Notes: generated from the sequence alone by a model not told the origin. 23,020 bases of DNA from Firmicutes bacterium UBA4996 (GCA_002396805.1 DGYW01000064.1:238354-261373); one strand, 5' to 3'. Shown: positions 7,556 through 15,821, counted from the stretch's first letter. A program made the numbers and translations.

Positions 7556-7904
7556 ACACATTACTTGTACAGTATGCCCCTTAAGCTGTGATGTTGTCTT
7601 AGAGTTAGGTGAAAACGATGAGATTCTCAATTTAACTGGCAATAAATGCGCCAGGGGCAAAAATTACGCCACTAAAGAGCACACCGCCCCAGAGCGAACT
7701 CTCACTACAATTGTGAAGGCCAGAGGCGGGATTCACCCCCTCTTACCTGTCCGTACTAATCAGCCTATTCCCAAAGGGATGCTGAGAGAGGGTATGCTTG
7801 CCACTGCTAAGCTAGTGGTAGATGCGCCTGTGACCATGGGTGATGTGATAGTGGAAGACTTTCTTAACTTGGGCGTAGATTTAATCGCCTCCCGGGATCT
7901 ATAG
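7548..7904 (+). CDS. DUF1667 cysteine-rich small protein
   Basis: A 118-residue DUF1667 protein of the kind that follows the two oxidoreductases in many anaerobes. The GTG at 7548 is chosen because AAGGAGG (7532-7538) precedes it by nine bases and because the frame upstream lies inside the preceding gene. The N-terminus carries CTVCPLSC (C-x2-C-x3-C) and a fourth cysteine in NKCARGKNYA, suggesting a bound Fe-S cluster or metal. No transmembrane segment is visible. I infer an electron-transfer or anchoring subunit that replaces GlpC. The biochemical role of the family is not established. The gene ends just before a strong terminator shared with the convergent chemoreceptor gene. Confidence 0.85.
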   Translation: MVKHITCTVCPLSCDVVLELGENDEILNLTGNKCARGKNYATKEHTAPERTLTTIVKARGGIHPLLPVRTNQPIPKGMLREGMLATAKLVVDAPVTMGDVIVEDFLNLGVDLIASRDL

Positions 7905-7919
7905 ACTTAAAACGTGATC

Positions 7920-7958
7920 AAAAAAGGCTACCTGGCATTGTGTCAAGTGGCCTTTTTT
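7920..7958. terminator. Bidirectional terminator between convergent genes
   Basis: AAAAAAGGCTAC (7920-7931) pairs with GTGGCCTTTTTT (7947-7958) with one G-U pair, and the inner TGGCA and TGTCA continue the stem around a three-base loop. A-tract on one side and T-tract on the other make it usable on both strands, fitting its place between the DUF1667 gene (+) and the chemoreceptor gene (-). Confidence 0.88.
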
Positions 7959-7974
7959 CATTAAGATTGCCTGC

Positions 7975-10002
7975 CTATTTCCCAAAACTGGAGATAATGT
8001 CGTGGAGTTGCTGAGCTAGTTCAGCAAGGTTTTGGGCAGCTGCGGCAGTCTGTTCGGTACCTGCAGCTGTCTGCTCCGTGATCTGGCTAATGGACTCAAA
8101 TAGGGCAACCGCTTCTCTGGTCCGAGCAGTTTGATCAATAGACTCTTGGGCAATGGAGGCTACTAACGCTGTGCTAGCCTCAGTTGCCTCAGCGATTTCT
8201 TGGAGGGCCTGCGCCACATCTAACACTTGTCTTTCTCCATCTTCTACACTATGAATGGATTGAAGAGCATCAGTTTGAATACGCTTAAGTACTACTTCAA
8301 TTTCGGCAGTTGCTGCTTGTGAACGTTCAGCGAGTTGCCTTACTTCTTGGGCCACGACTGCAAAACCGCGTCCCTGTTCACCGGCACGGGCAGCTTCAAT
8401 AGCTGCATTCAGGGCCAAAAGGTTGGTTTGTTCAGCAATGTCCTGGATTAAGCCGAGGATTTGAGCAATCTGTTTTGTTTGCTCTCCCAGACCACCTACT
8501 GCGGTTTTGATTTCTGCCATCCCCTGCACGGCTGCTCTAGCCTGGTTTTGTCCGTGGGCGGTGGAGCGAGACGCTTCATTGGCTAGGCGGACTGCTTCAT
8601 TAGCCCGATTATCAATGCCAATCATGGCTTGATTCATGTTTTCGATCTGCAGTGTTCCACTTTGGATATCTTGACTTTGGTTCTGCGCCCCTGCTGCCAT
8701 TTCTTGCATACCAGCACTAATTTCTTGGCTGGCTGTAGTCAGGGAATTACTGGCAGTACGTATGCGATGGAGTAGGCGGGCTAAGTGACTAGTCATGGCG
8801 TTAAACGCTTCAGTCAATGTTCCGGTTTCGTCTCTACTACGGCGTTTGGGTCGGTATTGACGCAATTCGCCTTGAGCCACACCTTGAGCATGATGGGTCA
8901 AGGCGTTAAGGGGAGCTGCGATACTATTCGAGAGCAGAAGGGAGACCACTCCGATTAAGATCACAGCTGAGATAACCACTATGTAGCTAACTAGTTTGAG
9001 TTGGTTAATCTGAGCCAAGGAGTAGGCGGTAGGTTGGGCAATCCTGATTTCCCAGTCTAGATTAAAGGGAGAATCTGGTCTTTGCGCTAATACTCCTTGG
9101 GTCGTGACTGCTTTTTGGCCCGAACTAGTATGCCCAAAGCCATCTTGCTCGGGCAACTGAATCGCGTTGCGGGTAATCTGATCTAAGTATGTATTAACCC
9201 TAACTCCTTCTGGACTATGGGCCGCGACAATGATGGGTGTTCCAGCCTCTAAGACCTGCAATTCCCCTTGTTCGATTTTTCCGAGAATGTCAGTAAACTC
9301 ATCTTGTAGAAAGGAAAGGGGAACGAGACCTCTCAATACGCCAGCTGGGCGTCCAGTTGTGCTACGATTGACAACAGTGGAGATAATGATACCTGGCTCG
9401 CTAAGACCTGGCAATTCTTGTAGGCTACTAATATAGGCCCCGTGCTCAAGAGTCTGGATGAACCATTCTTCTTGTTCATGAATAAAACGGTCCGGACGCT
9501 GGGTCGCAGCTAAAGTCATACCATCTAGGGTAGTGACGATTAGCTCCTCAAAGCCTTCGAAATCGGTGACGGTGGTCTGTAAAAAGGTTTGAGTTCTAGT
9601 ATTTCCTTCTAGATTTCGCGTTTCATTCATGATCTGTTCCATTTCGTCCACAGATTTATCTTCTAGTCCAAGCTCTTTGATTTTATTGGTTGGACGCAAC
9701 ACGGCCAATTGTTCTACAGAAGGGTTCACTGCAAGCACCAATAGTTCATTGGTGAGCCTGCTGAGACTATCCATCACACTCACGGATAATCTTTGAGCCT
9801 GGTCTTCGAGGCTATGGGCTACTAAATCTACAATGACCCGTTCAGAACGATTAATAATCACCCCAGCTAACACCAGGAGGGGGATTAAGGCCACAGTAAC
9901 AACCACTAGAGTAATCTTGGCTCGGAGGTTGAGGTTAAGGTTTAGATTAAATGAACGGCGAGATTTTTTCGTTTTTCGCTCGTTTCGGCTTAGTTTAGTC
10001 AT
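7975..10002 (-). CDS. Methyl-accepting chemotaxis protein
   Basis: A 675-residue transmembrane chemoreceptor. The start at 10002 is chosen because GGGGAGT lies seven bases upstream on the minus strand. An in-frame ATG 18 bases further up is less supported. A basic cytoplasmic tail (1-29) containing a four-fold Asn-Leu run precedes TM1 (about 30-50). A large extracytoplasmic sensor, probably Cache-like, spans about 51-336, TM2 about 337-358 and a HAMP domain about 360-412. The signalling domain carries the invariant hairpin tip IAEQTNLLALNAAIEAARAG, followed by GRGFAVVAQEVRQLAERS. No CheR-tethering pentapeptide is seen at the C-terminus. The ligand is unknown. It could serve flagellar or pilus-based movement, but adjacency alone does not show it. 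Confidence 0.93.
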   Translation of the reverse strand: MTKLSRNERKTKKSRRSFNLNLNLNLRAKITLVVVTVALIPLLVLAGVIINRSERVIVDLVAHSLEDQAQRLSVSVMDSLSRLTNELLVLAVNPSVEQLAVLRPTNKIKELGLEDKSVDEMEQIMNETRNLEGNTRTQTFLQTTVTDFEGFEELIVTTLDGMTLAATQRPDRFIHEQEEWFIQTLEHGAYISSLQELPGLSEPGIIISTVVNRSTTGRPAGVLRGLVPLSFLQDEFTDILGKIEQGELQVLEAGTPIIVAAHSPEGVRVNTYLDQITRNAIQLPEQDGFGHTSSGQKAVTTQGVLAQRPDSPFNLDWEIRIAQPTAYSLAQINQLKLVSYIVVISAVILIGVVSLLLSNSIAAPLNALTHHAQGVAQGELRQYRPKRRSRDETGTLTEAFNAMTSHLARLLHRIRTASNSLTTASQEISAGMQEMAAGAQNQSQDIQSGTLQIENMNQAMIGIDNRANEAVRLANEASRSTAHGQNQARAAVQGMAEIKTAVGGLGEQTKQIAQILGLIQDIAEQTNLLALNAAIEAARAGEQGRGFAVVAQEVRQLAERSQAATAEIEVVLKRIQTDALQSIHSVEDGERQVLDVAQALQEIAEATEASTALVASIAQESIDQTARTREAVALFESISQITEQTAAGTEQTAAAAQNLAELAQQLHDIISSFGK

Positions 10003-10089
10003 GAATTCACTCCCCAACATTAGGATCTTAATTACTAATACGAGGTAAGCCCTTAATGTCCTGCCCTATACCGTGGAAACAGTATAATT

Positions 10090-10118
10090 TTGCCAGATAG
10101 GCCAGTTTGTGGTAAACT
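10090..10118 (+). promoter_or_regulatory. Candidate promoter of the SCIFF operon
   Basis: TTGCCA (10090-10095, five of six), a 17-base spacer, then TAAACT (10113-10118, four of six) gives a SigA-type promoter 31 bases before the scfA start codon. It lies in the divergent gap with the chemoreceptor gene. I found no convincing promoter for the minus strand. Confidence 0.5.
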
Positions 10119-10149
10119 AATAACACAAGTTGGTAAAGGAAGTGAGAGC

Positions 10150-10290
10150 GTGAAAAAACACATTAAAACGTTAAGTGGAACCGCCCTACAGAACACTTTG
10201 AAAACCGGGGGCTGTGGAGAGTGTCAAACTTCTTGCCAATCTGCCTGCAAGACTTCTTGCACCGTTGGCAATCAGGCTTGCGAACAGTAA
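10150..10290 (+). CDS. scfA: SCIFF precursor peptide (six cysteines in forty-five)
   Basis: A 46-residue ribosomal peptide with six cysteines, at 22, 25, 29, 33, 37 and 44. The segment GGCGECQTSCQSACKTSC followed by TVGNQACEQ is the near-invariant SCIFF core, and the N-terminal KKHIKTLSG is the usual leader. In characterised systems the adjacent radical SAM enzyme forms a thioether bond between a core cysteine and the alpha carbon of a threonine. The mature function is still unknown, despite near-universal presence in Clostridia. The GTG start follows GGAAGTGAGAG. A longer open frame exists upstream but does not fit the family length. The partner maturase follows after a long hairpin. Confidence 0.95.
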   Translation: MKKHIKTLSGTALQNTLKTGGCGECQTSCQSACKTSCTVGNQACEQ

Positions 10291-10295
10291 TTTGA

Positions 10296-10340
10296 AGCAT
10301 CCCTTTTTCAAAGAGGTCTGCTCTTTGAAAGGGGGATGTT
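10296..10340 (+). promoter_or_regulatory. Long intercistronic RNA hairpin between scfA and scfB
   Basis: Bases 10296-10315 pair with 10321-10340 around the loop GTCTG, giving about 20 continuous RNA pairs with three G-U wobbles. It begins six bases after the scfA stop. The following sequence, CGCTTTCAAC, has no proper T-run, so full termination is doubtful. A stability or processing element that raises peptide over enzyme is a better guess. Confidence 0.7.
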
Positions 10341-10364
10341 CGCTTTCAACAGGGGTGAATTTTG

Positions 10365-11720
10365 GTGTTAGACAAACGTAGTGTCCATTGTTTTTCTCAA
10401 AATGGCCTTAATCTCGTGGTAGATGGTAACTCAGCCGCTGTTCATGTAGTGGACGAAGAGGCTCTAGCTGTTATTCAAACCATCTTGGCCAAAGAAGAGC
10501 TAAAAACCCAGAGGGATTTGAGGGAGTTTTTTGATGCGCAGGGACAGACTGAAGTAATGGCTGAAGTCTTGGAGCTAATTACTGAGGGCTTGTTATTTAG
10601 TCCCGACTTAGCGGAGATGCCACCACGCCCAGATTCGGTGGTGAAGGCTCTATGCTTGAACGTGGCCCATGACTGCAACTTACGCTGTCAGTATTGTTTT
10701 GCTTCCACTGGAGATTTCGGTGGCGAGAGAGAACTAATGACTCTCGAGGTGGCCAAACAGGCAGTGGATTTCCTGATTCAAGGTTCTGGTCACCGTAGAC
10801 AACTGGAGATTGACTTTTTCGGTGGAGAGCCCTTACTTAACTGGGATGTAGTTAAGGAGACTGTTCTGTATGGCAACGCAGAGGCGAACAAACACGATAA
10901 AGTCTTCCGTTTTACAATTACCACCAATGGGTTAGGCCTCAGACCCGAAATCGAGGAGTTTATCAATGAACACATGTATAATGTAGTCTTAAGCATTGAT
11001 GGTCGCCCCGAAGTAAATGATCGGGTACGGCAAACCATTTCTCGCAGGGGTTCAGTTTACGATACTGTAGTACCTAAATACAAGAGTCTAGTAGATTCTA
11101 GACAAGGAAAGAGCTATTATGTGAGGGGAACTTTTACAGGCTACAATTTAGACTTTGCCTCTGATGTGGTCCACCTTAATGATCTAGGTTTTGATCAGAT
11201 TTCTATGGAACCTGTGGTGGCAGATCCACGAGAGAGTTATGCTTTGCACGAATGGGATTTACCAAGAATCTTTCAAGAATACGAGCAGCTAGCCGATATA
11301 TATCTCGAACGTCAGAAGTCAGAACAACCTTTTGAGTTTTTCCACTTCAATGTGGAGCTAAAAAAGGGTCCTTGTATGTATAAAAGGCTTTCTGGCTGTG
11401 GGGCAGGTTATGAGTATTTGGCTGTGTCTCCCACTGGGGATCTCTACCCTTGCCATCAATTTGTTGGTCAAGAAGAATTTCTCCTCGGTACAGTTTGGAC
11501 CGGGGTCTTGAATGAAGAATTGCCCAACACCTTTAAGGATAGCCATGTATTAAATAAGCCGGTCTGTTCCACCTGCTGGGCCAAGTATTATTGCAGCGGG
11601 GGCTGCCACAAAAATAATTTGGAGTATGCAGGAAATTTCTTGCAACCTCACGAATTAAGCTGTAAAATGGAAAAAAAGCGCCTAGAATGCGCGTTTTACA
11701 TCAAGGCTAGCTTAGCTTAG
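10365..11720 (+). CDS. scfB: SCIFF maturase, radical SAM/SPASM enzyme
   Basis: A 451-residue thioether-forming peptide maturase. Residues 1-85 resemble a peptide-recognition (RRE-like) region. The radical SAM site is Cys104-x3-Cys108-x2-Cys111 in AHDCNLRCQYCF, followed by FFGGEPLLNWD. The C-terminal SPASM part holds CGAGYEYLAVSPTGDLYPC and CSTCWAKYYCSGGC, enough cysteines for two auxiliary [4Fe-4S] clusters. It should use S-adenosylmethionine to cross-link a cysteine in the ScfA peptide. GTG at 10365 is preferred because AGGGGTG lies seven bases upstream. TTG at 10362 is an alternative. The gene follows scfA in the same operon, and its last codons probably contain the promoter of the pilus leader. 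Confidence 0.95.
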   Translation: MLDKRSVHCFSQNGLNLVVDGNSAAVHVVDEEALAVIQTILAKEELKTQRDLREFFDAQGQTEVMAEVLELITEGLLFSPDLAEMPPRPDSVVKALCLNVAHDCNLRCQYCFASTGDFGGERELMTLEVAKQAVDFLIQGSGHRRQLEIDFFGGEPLLNWDVVKETVLYGNAEANKHDKVFRFTITTNGLGLRPEIEEFINEHMYNVVLSIDGRPEVNDRVRQTISRRGSVYDTVVPKYKSLVDSRQGKSYYVRGTFTGYNLDFASDVVHLNDLGFDQISMEPVVADPRESYALHEWDLPRIFQEYEQLADIYLERQKSEQPFEFFHFNVELKKGPCMYKRLSGCGAGYEYLAVSPTGDLYPCHQFVGQEEFLLGTVWTGVLNEELPNTFKDSHVLNKPVCSTCWAKYYCSGGCHKNNLEYAGNFLQPHELSCKMEKKRLECAFYIKASLA

Positions 11721-11723
11721 ATA
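11695..11723 (+). promoter_or_regulatory. Candidate promoter of the riboswitch leader
   Basis: TTTACA (11695-11700, five of six), a 17-base spacer, then TAGATA (11718-11723, weak). The -10 box includes the TAG stop of scfB. Transcription would begin near 11730, just before the aptamer. An alternative -10, TAGAAT near 11683, lacks a good -35. Confidence 0.35.
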
Positions 11724-11732
11724 CGCGGATAC

Positions 11733-11810
11733 GGATACAAGGAAATACGATGAATAACAAGCTGTATGTGGGCACTTGGCTTGTTTGGAGTTACTAGTGC
11801 AACCGGCCAG
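11733..11810 (+). promoter_or_regulatory. Class II cyclic-di-GMP riboswitch aptamer
   Basis: The order GGAAA, GATGAAT (11749-11755), TGGGCACTTG (11769-11778), then TAGTGCAACCGGCC (11795-11808) matches the conserved core of the Clostridium class II c-di-GMP aptamer as I remember it. Stem P2 is AACAAGC (11756-11762) with GCTTGTT (11779-11785), seven perfect pairs. The pseudoknot is GCACT (11772-11776) with AGTGC (11796-11800). The outer P1 stem is not obvious. ACAAGG (11737-11742) could pair with CTTTGT (11819-11824) inside the terminator's 3' arm. The terminator's 5' arm begins in the conserved AACCG, so a bound aptamer should block termination and switch the pilus operon on. The ligand is inferred from sequence identity only. 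Confidence 0.88.
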
Positions 11811-11836
11811 AGCAAATGCTTTGTGCCGGTTTTTTT
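11801..11836 (+). terminator. Riboswitch expression-platform terminator
   Basis: AACCGGC plus CAGAGCA (11801-11814) pair with TGCTTTG (11817-11823) and GCCGGTT (11825-11831), with one bulged T, and seven T residues follow (11830-11836). The 5' arm overlaps the conserved 3' end of the aptamer, so the two folds compete. It also ends readthrough from the SCIFF operon. Confidence 0.88.
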
Positions 11837-11860
11837 AGACAAAACATGGGGGTCTATTAA

Positions 11861-13546
11861 ATGCGCAAACGTTTAGGCGACATGTTGCAGGATCAAGGGT
11901 TAATCACAGAACAGCAATTAGCAACTGCTTTGGAAGAGCAACTGCGCACAGGTGATCGCTTAGGACAAGCATTAGTAAAACTGGGGTTTGTTACAGCGGA
12001 TCAGGTCGCAGAGGCCCTGAGTGAGCATTTGAACATTGGCCGAGTGGATTTTTCCCGTCGCTACATTGCCCCTGAGGTAGTAAATCTTATTCCGGCAACC
12101 CTTATTGCGTCGCAACATGTTCTACCCTTGGAGGTGGAAGATGGCTACCTGGTTGTGGCCATGGCGGATCCTTTAAACATTAACACCATTGACGATTTGC
12201 AACGCCTCACCAAAAAAATCATTAAACCTCTCATCGCCACAAAAGAAGAAATTGACGATGCCTTTCAACGCACTCGCAATATAGCCCAAAGTGCGAAAGA
12301 AGTGATTGCCCGTTATCAAGAAGAGGAAGAGGAGCGGGGCGAAGAGCAACAGCAATATTTAGGTGATGCTCCTGGTGTAAAATTGGCTAACATGATATTG
12401 GAGCAAGCCATTAAACAAAAGGCCAGTGACATTCACCTCGAGCCTAATGAAGAGGGGATGCGGGTCCGGTATCGTATTGATGGGATTTTGCGAGACGTCA
12501 TGAATATTCCTCGTCACTTACGTGGGGACGTGAATTCTCGGGTGAAGATCATGGCCAACCTGGATATTACAGAGCGACGTAGACCTCAAGATGGGCGGAT
12601 CCAAATGAATTTGGAAGGACACGAGGTGGATATGCGAGTTTCTTCGTTACCTACCGTTCATGGGGAGAAGATTGTGGCCCGGGTATTACATAAATCTAGT
12701 CATCTCTTGGAGTTAGAAGACTTCGGCTTCGCCCCCAGCAACCTAGAGAAAATTGAGCAGATGCTGCGTCTCAGTCAAGGGTTAATTTTGGTTACGGGGC
12801 CAACGGGGAGCGGTAAATCCACCACCCTTTATGCCTTTTTAAATCGCCTCAACTCCCCAGAAAAGAATATCGTTACTGTGGAAGATCCGGTGGAATACCG
12901 GCTAGAGGGGATCAATCAAGTTCAGGTCAACCCCAAGGCAAATCTGACCTTTTCAACTGGTTTACGGACGGTATTACGCCAAGACCCAGATGTGATAATG
13001 GTGGGAGAAATCAGAGATGAGGAGACGGGCGAAATTGCAGTTCGCTCTGCTCTTACAGGCCATTTGGTCTTATCTACTTTGCACACAAACAATGCGGTAG
13101 CCACCATCACTAGACTATTAAACATGAATCTCGAATCTTATATCCTCAGTTCCACGATTATCGGAGTGGTAGCACAGCGTCTGGTGCGCACTATCTGTAC
13201 TGAATGCAAGCAAGCAGAAGAATTGACTGATCCCATCATGCTCAGGTTTATCAAGTCACTTCATTTAGAACCGCCTAAAATAGTCTATCGAGGTCAGGGT
13301 TGTCCCCTCTGTAGTAATACAGGCTATCGGGGGCGAACTGTGGTAGAGGAGGTACTTTTGTTTAATAAGGAGCTCCGTTCGGCCATTGAAAATGAGGCGG
13401 GTGAGGGGGAGTTATTAGATATCGCCCTCAATTCTGGCATGGTAACTTTGCAGGAAGCGGCGGTGGGTAAACTGGTGGCTGGAATCACCACGTCCGAAGA
13501 AATCATCCGTACCGTTTATAGTGTTGACATGGAAGGAGATATGTAG
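11861..13546 (+). CDS. pilB: Type IV pilus assembly ATPase PilB with MshEN domain
   Basis: A 561-residue GspE/PilB-type hexameric ATPase that powers pilus extension from the cytoplasm. Residues 4-27 and 33-56 are two tandem 24-residue MshEN motifs separated by five residues, each starting RLG and carrying G[LF][IV]T at the middle. The first ends in the usual glutamine, the second in His56. MshEN modules bind c-di-GMP in the MshE family. Walker A is GPTGSGKST (313-321), the Walker B region is DPDVIMVGEIRD (375-386), the His box is GHLVLSTLHT, and a zinc site is formed by Cys446, Cys449, Cys481 and Cys484. The ribosome site before the ATG is a modest GGGGG. It is the first gene behind the riboswitch, and its stop overlaps pilT by one base. 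Confidence 0.95.
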   Translation: MRKRLGDMLQDQGLITEQQLATALEEQLRTGDRLGQALVKLGFVTADQVAEALSEHLNIGRVDFSRRYIAPEVVNLIPATLIASQHVLPLEVEDGYLVVAMADPLNINTIDDLQRLTKKIIKPLIATKEEIDDAFQRTRNIAQSAKEVIARYQEEEEERGEEQQQYLGDAPGVKLANMILEQAIKQKASDIHLEPNEEGMRVRYRIDGILRDVMNIPRHLRGDVNSRVKIMANLDITERRRPQDGRIQMNLEGHEVDMRVSSLPTVHGEKIVARVLHKSSHLLELEDFGFAPSNLEKIEQMLRLSQGLILVTGPTGSGKSTTLYAFLNRLNSPEKNIVTVEDPVEYRLEGINQVQVNPKANLTFSTGLRTVLRQDPDVIMVGEIRDEETGEIAVRSALTGHLVLSTLHTNNAVATITRLLNMNLESYILSSTIIGVVAQRLVRTICTECKQAEELTDPIMLRFIKSLHLEPPKIVYRGQGCPLCSNTGYRGRTVVEEVLLFNKELRSAIENEAGEGELLDIALNSGMVTLQEAAVGKLVAGITTSEEIIRTVYSVDMEGDM

Positions 13547-14607
13547 TGAGACCGGTAGAAGGAATCCATCAATTATTGGAAATAGCCGTTGAGCAGCGGG
13601 CCTCTGATATCCACTTGACCCCTGGGATGCCACCTGTACTGAGGATTTTTGGTATCATTAGACAAATTGAGGGTTTTTCTCGCTTAACACCGTCACAGAT
13701 CCAGGAGCTGACCCGCCCGTTACTAAATCAAGAGCGTGTTGATGCCCTAGAAACCTATGGTGAGGTGGATTTCTCCTATGGTTTAGCAGGCTTAGGTCGC
13801 TTTCGGTGTAATCTATCACGGCAACGGGGTTCCCTGACGCTAGCTATGCGGGTAATCAACTCTACCATTCAACCCTTGGAATACTTAGGTTTGCCTGACA
13901 TTCTTTATGATTTGGCCCATCTTCGTGATGGCTTAGTTTTAGTAACAGGTCCCACTGGGAGTGGTAAATCTACGACTTTAGCCTCCATGATTGACATCAT
14001 TAACCGGGAGCGGCGGGGTGTAATCATTACCCTGGAGGATCCTATTGAGTACTTGCACCATCACAAAAATTGCATCGTTAATCAGCGAGAGGTGGGTACC
14101 GATACGAAGTCCTTCGCCAGTGGTCTCAGGGCTGCCTTACGTTCGGATCCGGACATTATTTTAGTTGGTGAAATGAGAGATTTGGAGACGATCTCCATAG
14201 CCCTTACCGCAGCAGAGACTGGACATTTGGTGTTTTCCACTTTACATACTAGGGGAGCCGCGAAGACAATTGATCGAATTATTGACGCTTTCCCTGCCGA
14301 TAGCCAGCAACAAATCCGAGTACAGTTAAGCTCGGTTCTAGAGGGGGTAGTCTCGCAGCAATTACTACCGGCCAAGCATGGCAAAGGTATGGTGCCCGCC
14401 GTTGAAGTGATGTTGGGAACCCCCGCTATTCGAAACATGATACGGGAAGAAAAGGTTCATCAGATTCCTTCGATGATTGAGACGGGTACACGTTTCGGAA
14501 TGCAGTCAATGAATGCGGCCCTCGAAGAGCTAGTCCGAAAAGACCTGGTTGAAAACACTGCCTTACATCGTAAGGAGCTGTATAGCGCAAACTTGGGAGG
14601 TGTTTAG
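13546..14607 (+). CDS. pilT: Pilus retraction ATPase PilT
   Basis: A 353-residue retraction ATPase of the type IV pilus. The start is GTG at 13546, overlapping the pilB stop by one base, with AAGGAGA upstream. After an N-terminal PAS-like domain come Walker A GPTGSGKST (135-143), the Asp box around TLEDPIEYLH, Walker B DPDIILVGEMRD (201-212), the His box GHLVFSTLHT, and AIRNMIRE (294-301), a close variant of the AIRNLIRE motif needed for PilT-driven retraction. There is no MshEN domain and no zinc cysteines, unlike PilB. Presence of both PilB and PilT implies dynamic pili able to support twitching or DNA uptake. Confidence 0.95.
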   Translation: MRPVEGIHQLLEIAVEQRASDIHLTPGMPPVLRIFGIIRQIEGFSRLTPSQIQELTRPLLNQERVDALETYGEVDFSYGLAGLGRFRCNLSRQRGSLTLAMRVINSTIQPLEYLGLPDILYDLAHLRDGLVLVTGPTGSGKSTTLASMIDIINRERRGVIITLEDPIEYLHHHKNCIVNQREVGTDTKSFASGLRAALRSDPDIILVGEMRDLETISIALTAAETGHLVFSTLHTRGAAKTIDRIIDAFPADSQQQIRVQLSSVLEGVVSQQLLPAKHGKGMVPAVEVMLGTPAIRNMIREEKVHQIPSMIETGTRFGMQSMNAALEELVRKDLVENTALHRKELYSANLGGV

Positions 14608-14610
14608 GGC

Positions 14611-15810
14611 GTGAAACGCTACGCTTATGCCGGGCGTACCCGTAGTGGTCAGAGTGTTGATGGTTTTATCGAAGCAGAAAGTGAAACCGCCGCCGCTAGC
14701 CAGCTGAGGCAACAAGGTTATTTTGTCACCTCTTTGAAGCTGGCCAAAGAGCCCATCCGTTTCTTTCAAAGCAGGATTAAGTTAGAAGCCAAACATTTGG
14801 CTATCTTTTGTCGGCAATTCGCAATCATGCTGGGGACAGGCTTAAGCTTAGTAAAAACCTTAGAACTTCTCGAAGCCCAACAGGAGAACCCCGCCTTCGC
14901 CCAAGTATTGCAGGAGGTCCGCTTGGATGTGGCCAGTGGTTCAGGCTTTACGAAGACTCTAGAAAAGCACAGGAATGTGTTTCCCCATGTATTCATTCAC
15001 TTAGTGGAAGCGGGAGAAGTGAGCGGTACCTTGCCAGAGGTCTTGGACCGTTTGGCCGTTTATTATGAACGGGAAGATGAATTGCGAAAGAAGATTTCAG
15101 AGGCTCTCATGTATCCCAGCATCATTGTGGCTGTTTCTGGGCTCATGGTCATCCTTCTTTTGTTTGTGGTTTTGCCCATGTTAGTGGAGAACTTTGCTGG
15201 CTTTGGGGTAGAGACGCCAGCTATCACTAAGGCGGTGCTAAGTGGCCGTGATTGGATGGTGCAGCATTGGTACATTGTTTTGGGTATCATTATAGCTTCA
15301 ATTTTTGGCCTTCGGGCATGGGCCCAGACAAAGCATGGGCGCTTGGTGCGGGACACTTTCTTGTTGAACATTCCGGTCCTAGGGGAAATGCAGAAGATGG
15401 TGATTTTCTCCAGATTTGCCCGGACTTTAAGCTTGCTACTCAATAGTGGAATTGCCATGATCCCCACTTTACAGATCCTAGAGCGCCTCATGGAAAACGT
15501 AGTGATTAAACAAGCTGTCCAAGGGGCTACTATCGGTGTAGAGAGAGGACAAGGCATCAGCGCCCCCCTAGGCGAACACAAGGTTTTCCCCACTATGTTG
15601 GTGCAAATGGTTGCAGTAGGTGAAGAAACGGGTAACCTAGAGACTGTCTTGGTGCAATTGGCCGATTATTATGATCGAGAGGTAAACTTTGCAGTAGCTA
15701 GTTTTACGAAGATCTTAGAGCCGGTGATCATGTTGGTATTGGCAGTGGTGGTCCTGTTTATTCTGATCTCTGTGTATCTGCCCATGATGCAAATGGTCAC
15801 ATCTATTTAG
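14611..15810 (+). CDS. pilC: Pilus inner membrane platform protein PilC
   Basis: A 399-residue polytopic platform protein that couples the ATPases to pilin insertion. Two GspF domains (about 63-186 and 266-388) are each marked by an ageing-repeat signature: AGEVSGTLPE in the first, VGEETGNLE in the second. Three membrane segments are visible, near 170-190, 220-238 and 368-392, matching the family topology. GTG is the start, three bases after the pilT stop, with GGGAGGTG overlapping the end of pilT. Standard length and order in a pilB-pilT-pilC unit. No anomalies. Confidence 0.95.
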   Translation: MKRYAYAGRTRSGQSVDGFIEAESETAAASQLRQQGYFVTSLKLAKEPIRFFQSRIKLEAKHLAIFCRQFAIMLGTGLSLVKTLELLEAQQENPAFAQVLQEVRLDVASGSGFTKTLEKHRNVFPHVFIHLVEAGEVSGTLPEVLDRLAVYYEREDELRKKISEALMYPSIIVAVSGLMVILLLFVVLPMLVENFAGFGVETPAITKAVLSGRDWMVQHWYIVLGIIIASIFGLRAWAQTKHGRLVRDTFLLNIPVLGEMQKMVIFSRFARTLSLLLNSGIAMIPTLQILERLMENVVIKQAVQGATIGVERGQGISAPLGEHKVFPTMLVQMVAVGEETGNLETVLVQLADYYDREVNFAVASFTKILEPVIMLVLAVVVLFILISVYLPMMQMVTSI

Positions 15811-15821
15811 GGGGTGGTGCA

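Noticed and set aside
9940..9990. Asn-Leu dipeptide run in the chemoreceptor tail as a functional repeat
   Set aside because: Four short units in a cytoplasmic tail are easily explained by local slippage; nothing ties them to a function.
10010..10090. SigD or SigH-type promoter for the chemoreceptor on the minus strand
   Set aside because: GCAGGACATT is present on the minus strand but no GAAT follows at the right distance, and no TAAA...GCCGATAT pair is seen.
11721..11836. Class I (GEMM-I) c-di-GMP riboswitch
   Set aside because: The GEMM-I core, with its AGGGCAAA block, is absent, while class II blocks are present in order.
15063..15593. 176-residue minus-strand frame inside pilC
   Set aside because: It is the shadow of a strongly conserved gene, with no ribosome site or recognisable domain.
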